From CALRWV02 sp943371965 (GTDB lineage Bacteria > Bacteroidota > JABWAT01), in NCBI GenBank assembly GCA_943371965.1, contig CALRWV020000003.1, positions 345,053-409,052 on the forward strand: a stretch of 64,000 nt of DNA, given 5' to 3'. The notes beneath the pieces are model-generated. The model was given only the letters and a program-made list of their open reading frames with translations. It made no database searches and had not been told where the DNA came from. Numbering within the stretch: position 1 is the first letter of the stretch; each line of letters begins with the position of its first letter. The translations under genes were made by a program, and so were the position numbers. This document shows positions 1 through 7,709 of this stretch, one piece after another.

Positions 1-691
1 TTCTGATTTGGATAAACACTTTATCCAGTTCCTGTAATGTTTGTGTATTGCCTTCTGGTTGAATGGGAATATTCTCATCTGTTAAAACCGCTGAAACTTC
101 AACGTCATCGGTTAAATTTCCATCCATCTGCATTCTGAATCCGCTGTTTAATGTAAGATCGCGGTTTGAGCCAACTGTGATTCCACGAACAAACGAACCG
201 GACTTTCTTAAATTCGTATCCCTGAATACATCATCAATTGCTGTAACTGTTTTTTGCTCTACCTTTTGGACTTTATTTCCGGCAGAATCAACCCTCTCAC
301 TTAAACTGAATCTTTTATATTGTTTCTGAATTTTAAAAGGAAAATAACGGTAACTGATAATAACAGAATCTTTTGGAAAATTTTTAAAATGTTCTTCAAG
401 ATTTGAAATTGATAACAGTTGTTCCTTTTGGTTGTAATCAACAAATAAATTTGAATTTTGAGGCTTAATTATTTTAAAGGAAGAAAATAAAATTGGTTCT
501 TCGCGGTCAATCTTGAAAGGCATCAAAGTGGCTGATGTAAGAATCAGGGAATCCTGATTGGAGGGCGTAATCTGAGACAAAACAGAACTGGAAACAAACA
601 ACAGAAAAAGAGTGAAAACTGAATTTGTCAAGTGTTTGCGATTTGAGGAAATATTACCTGAATTGCCAGTTTCAGTTTTTAATTGCAACAT
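1..691 (-). CDS. Exported surface or outer-membrane protein, N-terminal part only
   Basis: The reading frame runs off the left edge, so only about the first 230 residues are visible. The ATG chosen lies inside the end of the upstream propeller gene, a 20-base overlap. A polar, basic N-region precedes a hydrophobic stretch (SVFTLFLLFVSSSVLSQ) that looks like a signal peptide. Later residues include RGITVGSNRDLTLNSG and IPIQPEGNTQ, a stretch I associate with large conserved surface proteins of Bacteroidetes/Ignavibacteria, possibly SprA-like. That assignment is recall, not a search. Likely co-transcribed with the next gene upstream. Function unknown. Confidence 0.7.
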   Translation of the reverse strand, partial: MLQLKTETGNSGNISSNRKHLTNSVFTLFLLFVSSSVLSQITPSNQDSLILTSATLMPFKIDREEPILFSSFKIIKPQNSNLFVDYNQKEQLLSISNLEEHFKNFPKDSVIISYRYFPFKIQKQYKRFSLSERVDSAGNKVQKVEQKTVTAIDDVFRDTNLRKSGSFVRGITVGSNRDLTLNSGFRMQMDGNLTDDVEVSAVLTDENIPIQPEGNTQTLQELDKVFIQIR

Positions 692-1556
692 TCAGTACGA
701 CAACTTTTGTGGGAGTGATGCAATACAATTTTGAACCTACCATTGAAATATCCGATATTTTATCATCAATCAAATAATTCAGATCAAGGAATGGAGGTAA
801 ATTTTTTGCAAGTTGAAACAATGAATTATTTCGCAGTTCAATCCATCCGAATCCGAAATCGTAAACTGGATATCCATTATATTTCATTTTGCTTGTTGGA
901 CTTCCAAAATAATTGAAAAACTTTAGTGTTGAATCGGCAATATCTGAAACAGCAAGTTCATTTTTACCAACAAAAACTTCTGCCGGACTGACAAGCTGAT
1001 TGGTTCCTGATTCGATTCCACCAAATTTTTCAAGTTTCAACAGTTGTTGATTGTACCGGATAAAATTCCTGTTTTCACTATCCAAAACCAATATATCACT
1101 GTTATACATGATTGAAACAAATAATGGATATCTGAATTCTTCAGTAAAGTAATTATTGCTGAAGTTATTGAAAGTAGAAATGAAACCAAGTTCTGTTGTT
1201 AGAATTGTTATTCTGCTGTTTCCATAGTCAGCAATATAAATTTTAAGATCATTTTGAGTCCAAATTGATTTGGGATCATTTAGAAATTGATTTCCGGAAC
1301 CTTTACCGCCAAATGTAGAAAGCAGTTTTCCTTTTGGGTCGAACCTGTCAACAACACAATCATTTGAAGACAACAGATATATGTCACCATTTGTTGAAAC
1401 AGATATTTTGGAATAAACTCTTGAAATCTCAAAATAGGTTATTGGCTCTGCATTTAATGATTGTGCATTCAATGAAAATCCCGATAAAACAAACATTAAA
1501 ATACAAAGAACTGATTTCAAATAGTCAAACCCAGATTTCATCGGTAGATTGGTCAT
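672..1556 (-). CDS. Exported NHL-like beta-propeller protein
   Basis: The protein has 294 residues. A signal peptide covers about residues 14-32 (hydrophobic, ending LNAQ). The rest is a set of short beta repeats such as DRFDPKGKLLSTFGG and IADYGNSRITI, typical of six-bladed NHL/6-bladed-propeller proteins, which usually bind ligands or partners. No catalytic motif is visible. Its ATG overlaps the stop of the upstream epimerase as ATGA, which suggests translational coupling, and its own end overlaps the start of the downstream surface protein. It probably works with that surface protein in the periplasm or at the outer membrane; this is inference from position. Confidence 0.7.
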   Translation of the reverse strand: MTNLPMKSGFDYLKSVLCILMFVLSGFSLNAQSLNAEPITYFEISRVYSKISVSTNGDIYLLSSNDCVVDRFDPKGKLLSTFGGKGSGNQFLNDPKSIWTQNDLKIYIADYGNSRITILTTELGFISTFNNFSNNYFTEEFRYPLFVSIMYNSDILVLDSENRNFIRYNQQLLKLEKFGGIESGTNQLVSPAEVFVGKNELAVSDIADSTLKFFNYFGSPTSKMKYNGYPVYDFGFGWIELRNNSLFQLAKNLPPFLDLNYLIDDKISDISMVGSKLYCITPTKVVVLNVAIKN

Positions 1557-2494
1557 TTTACCTGGTCTTTATTCTCAAACTTATTTTTAAACCATTGCAC
1601 TGTAATTTTAAGACCTTCTTCTATTCCAACAGAAGGTGTCCAACCCAATTCCTTTTTGATCAATGCATTATTTAAAACAGACCGTTGCTGTTCACCGGCT
1701 TTTGCATCAACATGAATTTCTTTTGTTATATTTCCAAGTTCCATATTTATCACATGAAACAGCTGATTGACATCAGTTTCAATTCCGGTCCCAACATTGA
1801 AAATTCCCGACTTGGGATATTTTAAGGCTGCCAAATTCGCTTTGACCACATCACCAACAAAAGTATAATCACGGGTTTGTTTTCCCGGCCCGTTTATTAC
1901 AGGTTGCTCACCGGCTAACATTTTTTTGCAAAATATAGCAATTACTCCAGCTTCTCCATGCGGATTTTGCCGTGGTCCATAAATATTTCCATATCTCAAA
2001 ATAACGTGGTCAAGTCCGAAAACTTCTTTGTAATAAAAAAGATATTTTTCAAGAGCCAATTTAGTAATTCCATAAGGTGACAATGGGCGGGTTGGATGAT
2101 CTTCGTCTGCTGGAAAATAATCCTGCTCACCATAGATTGCGCCACCTGTACTTGAGAAAATGAATTTCTTTACTCCATAACTTTTACAGGCTTCCAATAA
2201 AACCAACGGATATAAAATATTCATGGTTGCATCATATTTTGGATCGGCAACACTTTTTCTTACATCCATTTGGGCAGCATGATGAATAACAACTTCAGGT
2301 TTGAATTCTTCAAAGACTGAATTCAATTTTTCATCACCAATGCTCATTTCAAAAAATTTAGCTTTAGGATTTACATTTTCCCTGAAACCTGATATTAGAT
2401 TATCAATTACTGCAACATTATGATTTTCAGCAACCAGTGCATCTGTAATGTGACTCGCAATAAACCCAGCACCACCTGTTACAAGAATTTTCAT
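1553..2494 (-). CDS. NAD-dependent epimerase/dehydratase (UDP-glucose 4-epimerase-like)
   Basis: This 313-residue extended short-chain dehydrogenase acts on a nucleotide sugar in the cytoplasm. The N-terminal Rossmann motif TGGAGFIASH binds NAD. The catalytic pair is the Tyr and Lys of YGITK (about residue 145), with the preceding Ser/Thr in FSSTGGAIYG. Other family marks are RYGNIYGPRQNPHGEAG and the C-terminal NVGTGIETDVNQL. The length is normal for the GalE-like family. The exact substrate cannot be read from the sequence: UDP-glucose/galactose or an O-antigen sugar are both possible. It is followed by two exported proteins in an overlapping arrangement. Confidence 0.85.
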   Translation of the reverse strand: MKILVTGGAGFIASHITDALVAENHNVAVIDNLISGFRENVNPKAKFFEMSIGDEKLNSVFEEFKPEVVIHHAAQMDVRKSVADPKYDATMNILYPLVLLEACKSYGVKKFIFSSTGGAIYGEQDYFPADEDHPTRPLSPYGITKLALEKYLFYYKEVFGLDHVILRYGNIYGPRQNPHGEAGVIAIFCKKMLAGEQPVINGPGKQTRDYTFVGDVVKANLAALKYPKSGIFNVGTGIETDVNQLFHVINMELGNITKEIHVDAKAGEQQRSVLNNALIKKELGWTPSVGIEEGLKITVQWFKNKFENKDQVK

Positions 2495-2519
2495 TTTTTA
2501 TCCTGACCTTTTTAATAAC

Positions 2520-3806
2520 TTAATTTTTTTGAGTTAACCCTTTTTTCCCAATATCAGTTCTGTATGTCATTCCGTCAAAAGTAACTGATTTCACATGATC
2601 ATAAGCTGCATCCAAACTTTTATGAAGAGTACTTCCAACACCAACGACATTTATAACTCGTCCACCATTTGTTATAATATTTTCATTCAACAATTTTGTC
2701 CCGGCGTGAAATATAAATTTATTTTCTGAATCTGGTTTTGAAAATGAGATCAATTTCCCTTTTTCATAAGAGTCAGGATAACCTTTTGATGCAAGTACAA
2801 CAGAAGTTGCGAATCCATTTTTCAATTTCAATTCACTGATAAGATTTTTATAAGCAACTTCTTCAAAAAGTGAATACAAATCTGATTCCAGCAAGGTCAT
2901 TTCAACCTGACATTCCGGGTCACCAAAACGTACATTGTACTCTACAACTTTTGGTCCCTTTGAAGTTATCATTAACCCTACATATAAAATTCCAGTGTAA
3001 GGATGTCCTTCGGAAATCATTCCTTCCAAACTTGGAACCACAATTTCTTTTTCAATTGTTTTCAAAAGTTCAGCTGATACAATCGGTGCAGGGGCATAAG
3101 CTCCCATTCCACCTGTATTTTTTCCAGTATCTCCATCACCAATTCGTTTATGATCCTGTGCAACTGGAAACAAACGGTAATTTTTCCCATCTGTCAGCAC
3201 AAACAAACTGGCTTCTTCACCATCCATAAATTCTTCAACTACTAAAATTGAACCTGCGTCACCAAAAGTATTATCATCAAAATAAACTTTGACTGCTGCC
3301 AATGCTTCAGGTAAAGAAGTTGGAATAATTACCCCTTTTCCCGCAGCAAGTCCATCAGCTTTTAGAACGATTGGAAAGGCACTGAGTTCGAGATATTCAA
3401 TAAGTTCCATTTCCTGATCTTTTGTGAAAACTTCATGCGATGCCGTTGGAATTTTATATTTGTTCATGAACGATTTTGAAAAAACTTTACTTCCTTCCAA
3501 CTGTGCACAATATTTTGAAGGTCCAAAAATCAGCAATCCTTCTTTTTCGAAATGATCAACAATTCCATTCACCAACGGATCTTCCGGGCCAACAATTGTC
3601 AATTCAATTTTATTTTTACGGACAAACGCCGCAATCGCATCAAAGTTGTTAGGCAATATTTCCACATTCTCGCCAACAGAAGAAGTTCCTGCATTTCCGG
3701 GAATGAAATATATTTTATCAACTGAAAGAGACTGGGATAGTTTCCAACCGAGTGAATGTTCCCTTCCACCTGAACCAATAACCAAAACATTTTTTTTATT
3801 CATCAT
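2520..3806 (-). CDS. purD: Phosphoribosylamine-glycine ligase (GARS)
   Basis: Catalyses ATP-dependent joining of glycine to phosphoribosylamine, the second step of de novo purine synthesis. The start used gives MMNKKNVLVIGSGGREHSLG, which places the glycine-rich N-domain motif at the expected position. A longer frame beginning at 3857 would run into the upstream dehydrogenase and adds a non-family leader. ATP-grasp features are present: LKADGLAAGKGV, VEEFMDGEEASLF, HKRIGDGDTGKNTGGMGAYAP and VEYNVRFGDPECQ. At 428 residues it has the usual length. It lies 25 bases after the SDR gene and is probably co-transcribed with it. Confidence 0.95.
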   Translation of the reverse strand: MMNKKNVLVIGSGGREHSLGWKLSQSLSVDKIYFIPGNAGTSSVGENVEILPNNFDAIAAFVRKNKIELTIVGPEDPLVNGIVDHFEKEGLLIFGPSKYCAQLEGSKVFSKSFMNKYKIPTASHEVFTKDQEMELIEYLELSAFPIVLKADGLAAGKGVIIPTSLPEALAAVKVYFDDNTFGDAGSILVVEEFMDGEEASLFVLTDGKNYRLFPVAQDHKRIGDGDTGKNTGGMGAYAPAPIVSAELLKTIEKEIVVPSLEGMISEGHPYTGILYVGLMITSKGPKVVEYNVRFGDPECQVEMTLLESDLYSLFEEVAYKNLISELKLKNGFATSVVLASKGYPDSYEKGKLISFSKPDSENKFIFHAGTKLLNENIITNGGRVINVVGVGSTLHKSLDAAYDHVKSVTFDGMTYRTDIGKKGLTQKN

Positions 3807-3831
3807 ACTCAAAACTTTTACTTCAACTATT

Positions 3832-4605
3832 TCAATACATGACCTGACCACCATCATAAGTAATGGCCTGGCCTGTTAAATTTCTTGTTTCCGGATTTAG
3901 AATAAACGAAACCAAATGAGCGATTTCTTCAGGTTCTATAATTTCACGCAATGGAACTGCCTGAGATGCCATTTCCCAAAAATCAGCTTTGGTGATTTTC
4001 ATTTGATCTGCAGCGAACTGCATTCCTTGCTGTGACATTTGTGTATTTACCCAACCTGGACAAATTGCATTAACTGTTATTTTCCTAGGAGCCAATTCCA
4101 AAGCAAGAGTTCTGGTAAATCCGATCAAGCCATGTTTTGTTGTACAATATGCAGCATAACCCGGAACACCAAATTTTCCCAACACAGAAGAAACATTAAC
4201 TATTCTTCCGCCATTTTCAATGTGATTAGAAAGTGCTTTTGTAATGTAGTAAGTTCCGGTGAGATTGGTTTGAATAACATTTTCCCACAATCCATCTTCT
4301 TCATCGGTTATAAAATTCTGTCCTGAAATTCCTGATGTATTAATCAATCCGTAAATCTCAGTATGTTTCGTGATAATCTTCTGGCAAACCTCAGTAACTT
4401 TTTTCTGATCGGTTAAATCACAAACGAAATACTCAACAGAAAATCCTTTTTCCTGAATTTCTTGTACTGTTTTTTTCAGTCCATCTTCAGTTCTTGCTAA
4501 AATGATAACTTTCGAGCCTTCAGAAGCCAATTTCAGAGCGAATGCTTTTCCCATTCCACGGCTTCCGCCGGTTACAACTATCACTTTATTTTGTAATGAC
4601 TTCAT
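3832..4605 (-). CDS. Short-chain dehydrogenase/reductase (FabG-like)
   Basis: This 257-residue classical SDR has the cofactor motif TGGSRGMGKA, catalytic Ser in VNVSSVLGKFG and the YCTTK Tyr/Lys pair. The C-terminal GQAITYDGGQVMY matches the usual family ending. The structural NNAG motif is replaced by NTSG, a small departure. Members reduce or oxidise hydroxyl/keto groups with NAD(P)H, for example 3-oxoacyl-ACP reductase or acetoacetyl-CoA reductase; the substrate cannot be decided here. It is the first gene of a minus-strand run leading into purD and is divergent from the CBS gene. Confidence 0.85.
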   Translation of the reverse strand: MKSLQNKVIVVTGGSRGMGKAFALKLASEGSKVIILARTEDGLKKTVQEIQEKGFSVEYFVCDLTDQKKVTEVCQKIITKHTEIYGLINTSGISGQNFITDEEDGLWENVIQTNLTGTYYITKALSNHIENGGRIVNVSSVLGKFGVPGYAAYCTTKHGLIGFTRTLALELAPRKITVNAICPGWVNTQMSQQGMQFAADQMKITKADFWEMASQAVPLREIIEPEEIAHLVSFILNPETRNLTGQAITYDGGQVMY

Positions 4606-4840
4606 TTAAACCTTTTTAATGACACAAAAATCAGGTTTTTGGTTTGAATGTCCAAATTGGGAATTGAAAAAGATGAAGTAATTCAAATTGCATCATAAAT
4701 CATTTTGAGAATATCCCAAAAAGCTAGTTTTGTTTAATTGCTGCTGCTGTCATGCAACATCTTAATTCAATCAGGCTACGTATTGCTTTTCGGCTAAACA
4801 TTGCTTTCATTTACTTAACCATGAAATCAGGGAGTAAATA

Positions 4841-5275
4841 ATGAGAACTTTAGGTGCTATAATTGGATCACGTGAAACTTACACAATCAAATCAGGAACA
4901 TTGGTAATGAATGCAGTTCTTTTTATGTCTGAGAAAAATATTGGTGCAGTTGCTGTGATTGATGAACAAAATAAGCTGATTGGATTGTTTTCAGAACGTG
5001 ATTTAATGAAAAGAGTTGTTGCAGTTTACAAGGATCCTGCGAAACTTTCAATTGATGAAGTTATGACCAAAACTTTAATGACAGCCGAACCCGAGACCCC
5101 ATTTAATATTGCACTGAATAAAATGAAAGAAATGAATATCCGCCATATGCCTGTTGTAAAAGAGAGAACACTTATCGGTATGATTTCAATCCGTGATTTG
5201 ATGGAACTTGAAACGCAAACCAAAGATGAAGAAATTCAATATTTAAATCAGTATTATGGTTTAAATACAGTGTAA
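4841..5275 (+). CDS. Tandem CBS-domain protein
   Basis: The 144-residue protein is little more than two CBS domains. The first covers about residues 10-70 and contains the motif AVIDEQNKLIGLFSERDLMK. The second covers about residues 75-135 and contains MPVVKERTLIGMISIRDLME. Such stand-alone pairs (a Bateman module) bind adenosine nucleotides and sense energy state or regulate partner enzymes. GGGAG lies 7 bases before the ATG. It is monocistronic, between a divergent SDR gene and tRNA-Gln. The regulated partner is not evident. Confidence 0.85.
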   Translation: MRTLGAIIGSRETYTIKSGTLVMNAVLFMSEKNIGAVAVIDEQNKLIGLFSERDLMKRVVAVYKDPAKLSIDEVMTKTLMTAEPETPFNIALNKMKEMNIRHMPVVKERTLIGMISIRDLMELETQTKDEEIQYLNQYYGLNTV

Positions 5276-5336
5276 GATTTTTACTTTTATTTGATTATTC
5301 CCCTGATCAGAACAATCAATAATTTTATTAAACTTA

Positions 5337-5367
5337 TTGACTCGTTAATTTATCTTCCTTATCTTCG
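5337..5367 (+). promoter_or_regulatory. Putative promoter of tRNA-Gln
   Basis: TTG and TATCTTCG are separated by 20 bases, close to the Bacteroidetes consensus TTG-N19/20-TAnnTTTG with one mismatch. The expected transcription start is about 10 bases before the mature tRNA 5' end. Assigned by eye. Confidence 0.45.
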
Positions 5368-5383
5368 TGGCTCAAATTTTAAC

Positions 5384-5458
5384 TGGGGCGTCGCCAAGTG
5401 GTAAGGCATCGGCCTTTGGAGCCGACACTCGTAGGTTCGAATCCTCCCGCCCCAGCCA
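5384..5458 (+). tRNA. tRNA-Gln (anticodon TTG)
   Basis: A complete cloverleaf can be drawn. The acceptor stem is TGGGGCG/CGCCCCA, followed by a D arm with GCC/GGC. The anticodon stem TCGGC/GCCGA encloses CTTTGGA, so the anticodon is TTG (5416-5418). A T arm carries the loop TTCGAAT, and discriminator G and CCA are encoded. The T stem (GTAGG/CCTCC) has one T-C mismatch at its second pair. The prs gene begins 46 bases downstream. Confidence 0.95.
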
Positions 5459-5504
5459 GTTTTTTATTTCAGGAACGTTCGGAACACCAAATCAAAGCAA
5501 ACTG

Positions 5505-6443
5505 ATGCAACCTCACGGAAAAATCAAAATCTTCAGCGGACGGACAAATATTAAGTTCGCAGAAGAAGTTGCTGCAGTCTATGGTGCTGAGGCTCTTGGT
5601 TTAACTGAAATCAAAAATTTTTCTGATGGTGAGATTTCAGGACAATATTTAGAGTCGATTCGTGGCTGCGATGTGTTTATAATCCAATCCACTTTCCCAC
5701 CGGCTGATAATCTTCTTGAGTTATTGATATTGATTGATGCGGCTAAACGTGCTTCTGCCAATCGGGTAACTGCTGTGCTTCCTTATTTCGGGTATGCCCG
5801 TCAGGATAGAAAAGATCAGCCGAGAATTTCGATCACCGCAAAGCTCGTAGCAAATATGTTAACAACTGCTGGTGCTGACCGATTGGTTACAATGGATTTA
5901 CATGCACCACAGATTCAGGGATTCTTTGATATCCCTTTTGACCATTTATACAGTTCTGCTGTTTTTATTCCATTTTTCAAAACGCAGAAAATTCCAAACC
6001 TCATAGTAGTCAGTCCTGATGTAGGCGGAGTTAAACTGGCGAGGTCATTTGCAAAGAAATTGGAAGCTGACCTTGCTATCGTTGATAAGAGAAGACCAAA
6101 GGCGAATGTTGCTGAAGTCATGAATATCATCGGTGATGTTGAAGGAAAAAATGTTCTTTTGGTTGATGATTTGGTTGATACAGGTGGTTCTCTCTGCAAT
6201 GCGGCAAAAGCATTGATAGATAAAGGAGCGTTATCTATTCAGGCTGCAATTGCTCATCCAGTTCTTTCTGGTTCTGCAATAGAGAAAATTGAAGCATCTG
6301 TTATAAGTAAATTATATGTAACAGACAGTATCCCGTTGAAAAGGGAATGTTCAAAAATTCAAGTAATGTCGGTTACTTCAGTTTTCGCAGAAGCGATACA
6401 TAGAATTTATACAGATGAATCCATTTCATCATTGTTCGAATAA
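5505..6443 (+). CDS. prs: Ribose-phosphate pyrophosphokinase (PRPP synthetase)
   Basis: Makes PRPP from ribose 5-phosphate and ATP, feeding purine, pyrimidine, NAD, His and Trp synthesis. The start at MQPHGKIKIFSGR gives 312 residues, the normal class I length; an earlier in-frame start would lie inside the tRNA gene. Family marks are PYFGYARQDRK with the preceding loop, the signature region MDLHAPQIQGFFDIPFDHL, SPDVGGVKLAR and the PRPP-binding loop DDLVDTGGS. It precedes rplY and pth, a common bacterial order (prs-rplY-pth), and is probably co-transcribed with them. Confidence 0.96.
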   Translation: MQPHGKIKIFSGRTNIKFAEEVAAVYGAEALGLTEIKNFSDGEISGQYLESIRGCDVFIIQSTFPPADNLLELLILIDAAKRASANRVTAVLPYFGYARQDRKDQPRISITAKLVANMLTTAGADRLVTMDLHAPQIQGFFDIPFDHLYSSAVFIPFFKTQKIPNLIVVSPDVGGVKLARSFAKKLEADLAIVDKRRPKANVAEVMNIIGDVEGKNVLLVDDLVDTGGSLCNAAKALIDKGALSIQAAIAHPVLSGSAIEKIEASVISKLYVTDSIPLKRECSKIQVMSVTSVFAEAIHRIYTDESISSLFE

Positions 6444-6476
6444 GATTTTTAGTAAATAGATATAATGGAGTCAGAC

Positions 6477-7115
6477 ATGAAGGTAGTAAAGTTAAACGCA
6501 AACGTAAGAACCGAGTTCAGTAAAGGCGCAACAAACAAATTGCGTAATTCTGGTAATGTCCCTGGTGTACTGTATCACCACGGCGAACCAAATATTCATT
6601 TTTCAATTGATGAAGTTTCACTCCTTCCATTGATCTACACTCCTGATACACATTTGCTTGAAGTTTCTTTCAGCGATGGTCAAACTCGAACTGCAGTTGT
6701 AAAGGAATTCCAATTTAACCCTGTAACTGATAAATGTGATCACCTTGATCTTCAGGGAATGTCTGCTGATGAAAAAATCACTATAGATGTACCAGTTATT
6801 ACAACCGGAACTTCAATTGGTGTTGTTGGTGGCGGAATGCTCCAAATTAATTATCACACACTTCACGTTAAATGTCTTCCAAAAGATATGCCTGAACACA
6901 TCACAATTGATATTTCAGCACTTGAGTTGGGTCATGCCATTCACGTTGGAGATATCAAAGTTCCAAACGCTGAAATCACAAATGACGCAAGACTTGCAAT
7001 CGTTTCTGTAGTTCACAGAAAAGTTGAACTTGCTGCTCCAGTTGCTGCGGCAGTTGCTGCTGAACCGGAAATCAGTTCTGCAAAAGGTAAGAAAGAAGAA
7101 GATAAAAAAGCTTAA
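6477..7115 (+). CDS. rplY: 50S ribosomal protein L25 (long, Ctc-type)
   Basis: L25 binds 5S rRNA in the large subunit. The N-terminal 5S-binding domain includes RTEFSKGATNKLRNSGNVPGVLY, which I cut into RTEFSKGATNKLR and NSGNVPGVLY. The C-terminal beta domain of the Ctc (TL5) form follows and ends in an Ala/Lys-rich tail. I use the second ATG because GGAG sits 6 bases before it. The upstream ATG at 6465 overlaps that ribosome-binding site and would add four residues. The final protein is 212 residues. It lies in a tight run with prs and pth. Confidence 0.93.
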   Translation: MKVVKLNANVRTEFSKGATNKLRNSGNVPGVLYHHGEPNIHFSIDEVSLLPLIYTPDTHLLEVSFSDGQTRTAVVKEFQFNPVTDKCDHLDLQGMSADEKITIDVPVITTGTSIGVVGGGMLQINYHTLHVKCLPKDMPEHITIDISALELGHAIHVGDIKVPNAEITNDARLAIVSVVHRKVELAAPVAAAVAAEPEISSAKGKKEEDKKA

Positions 7116-7118
7116 TTC

Positions 7119-7691
7119 ATGTACCTTATTGTCGGACTGGGTAATCCCGGAGAAAAATACGAGAATACCCGTCACAACATCGGGTTTCAGGTTATCGACA
7201 AGCTTTGCGGAAAATTAAATTCAGAAATAACTGCCGGAAAAGGCAGTTATTTTATTTCAAATGCCACTTTTGACGGCAAGAAGGTTTACCTTCTAAAACC
7301 CACTACTTATATGAATTTAAGCGGTGATGCTGTTCAACAAGTGGTTCATTATTTTAAAATCAGTCGTTCAAATATCATTGTAATCGCAGATGATATTAAT
7401 TTAAAAGTTGGTCAGATCAGGTTGCGTGAATCTGGCAGTGCAGGTGGTCATAATGGACTTTCTGATATCATTCAAAAGTTAAGTTCAGATCAGTTTACAA
7501 GGGTTCGTTGCGGTGTTGGAAATGATTTCAGACCTGGTCAGCAGGCAGATTATGTTCTGTCACCTTTTAAATCAGCAGAAAAAGAACTGGTTCAAATAAT
7601 GATTGAAAGAGCAGCTGATGCTTCACTTTCAATTGTAAAAGACGGACTGAACAAATCAATGAGCTTATTTAACAAAACAATAGATGTTTAA
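7119..7691 (+). CDS. pth: Peptidyl-tRNA hydrolase
   Basis: Releases tRNA from peptidyl-tRNA that drops off ribosomes. The 190-residue protein has the full bacterial Pth set: GLGNPGEKYENTRHNIGF with catalytic His in TRHN (about residue 20), KPTTYMNLSG, the Asp of ADDINL and GSAGGHNGL. The start codon is 3 bases after the rplY stop with no obvious Shine-Dalgarno, so translation may depend on coupling to rplY. Confidence 0.96.
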   Translation: MYLIVGLGNPGEKYENTRHNIGFQVIDKLCGKLNSEITAGKGSYFISNATFDGKKVYLLKPTTYMNLSGDAVQQVVHYFKISRSNIIVIADDINLKVGQIRLRESGSAGGHNGLSDIIQKLSSDQFTRVRCGVGNDFRPGQQADYVLSPFKSAEKELVQIMIERAADASLSIVKDGLNKSMSLFNKTIDV

Positions 7692-7709
7692 TTTGGAGGA
7701 ATAATCAGC

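Noticed and set aside
5367..5504. N-terminal extension of prs
   Set aside because: It would run across the tRNA-Gln gene and add residues not found in the family.
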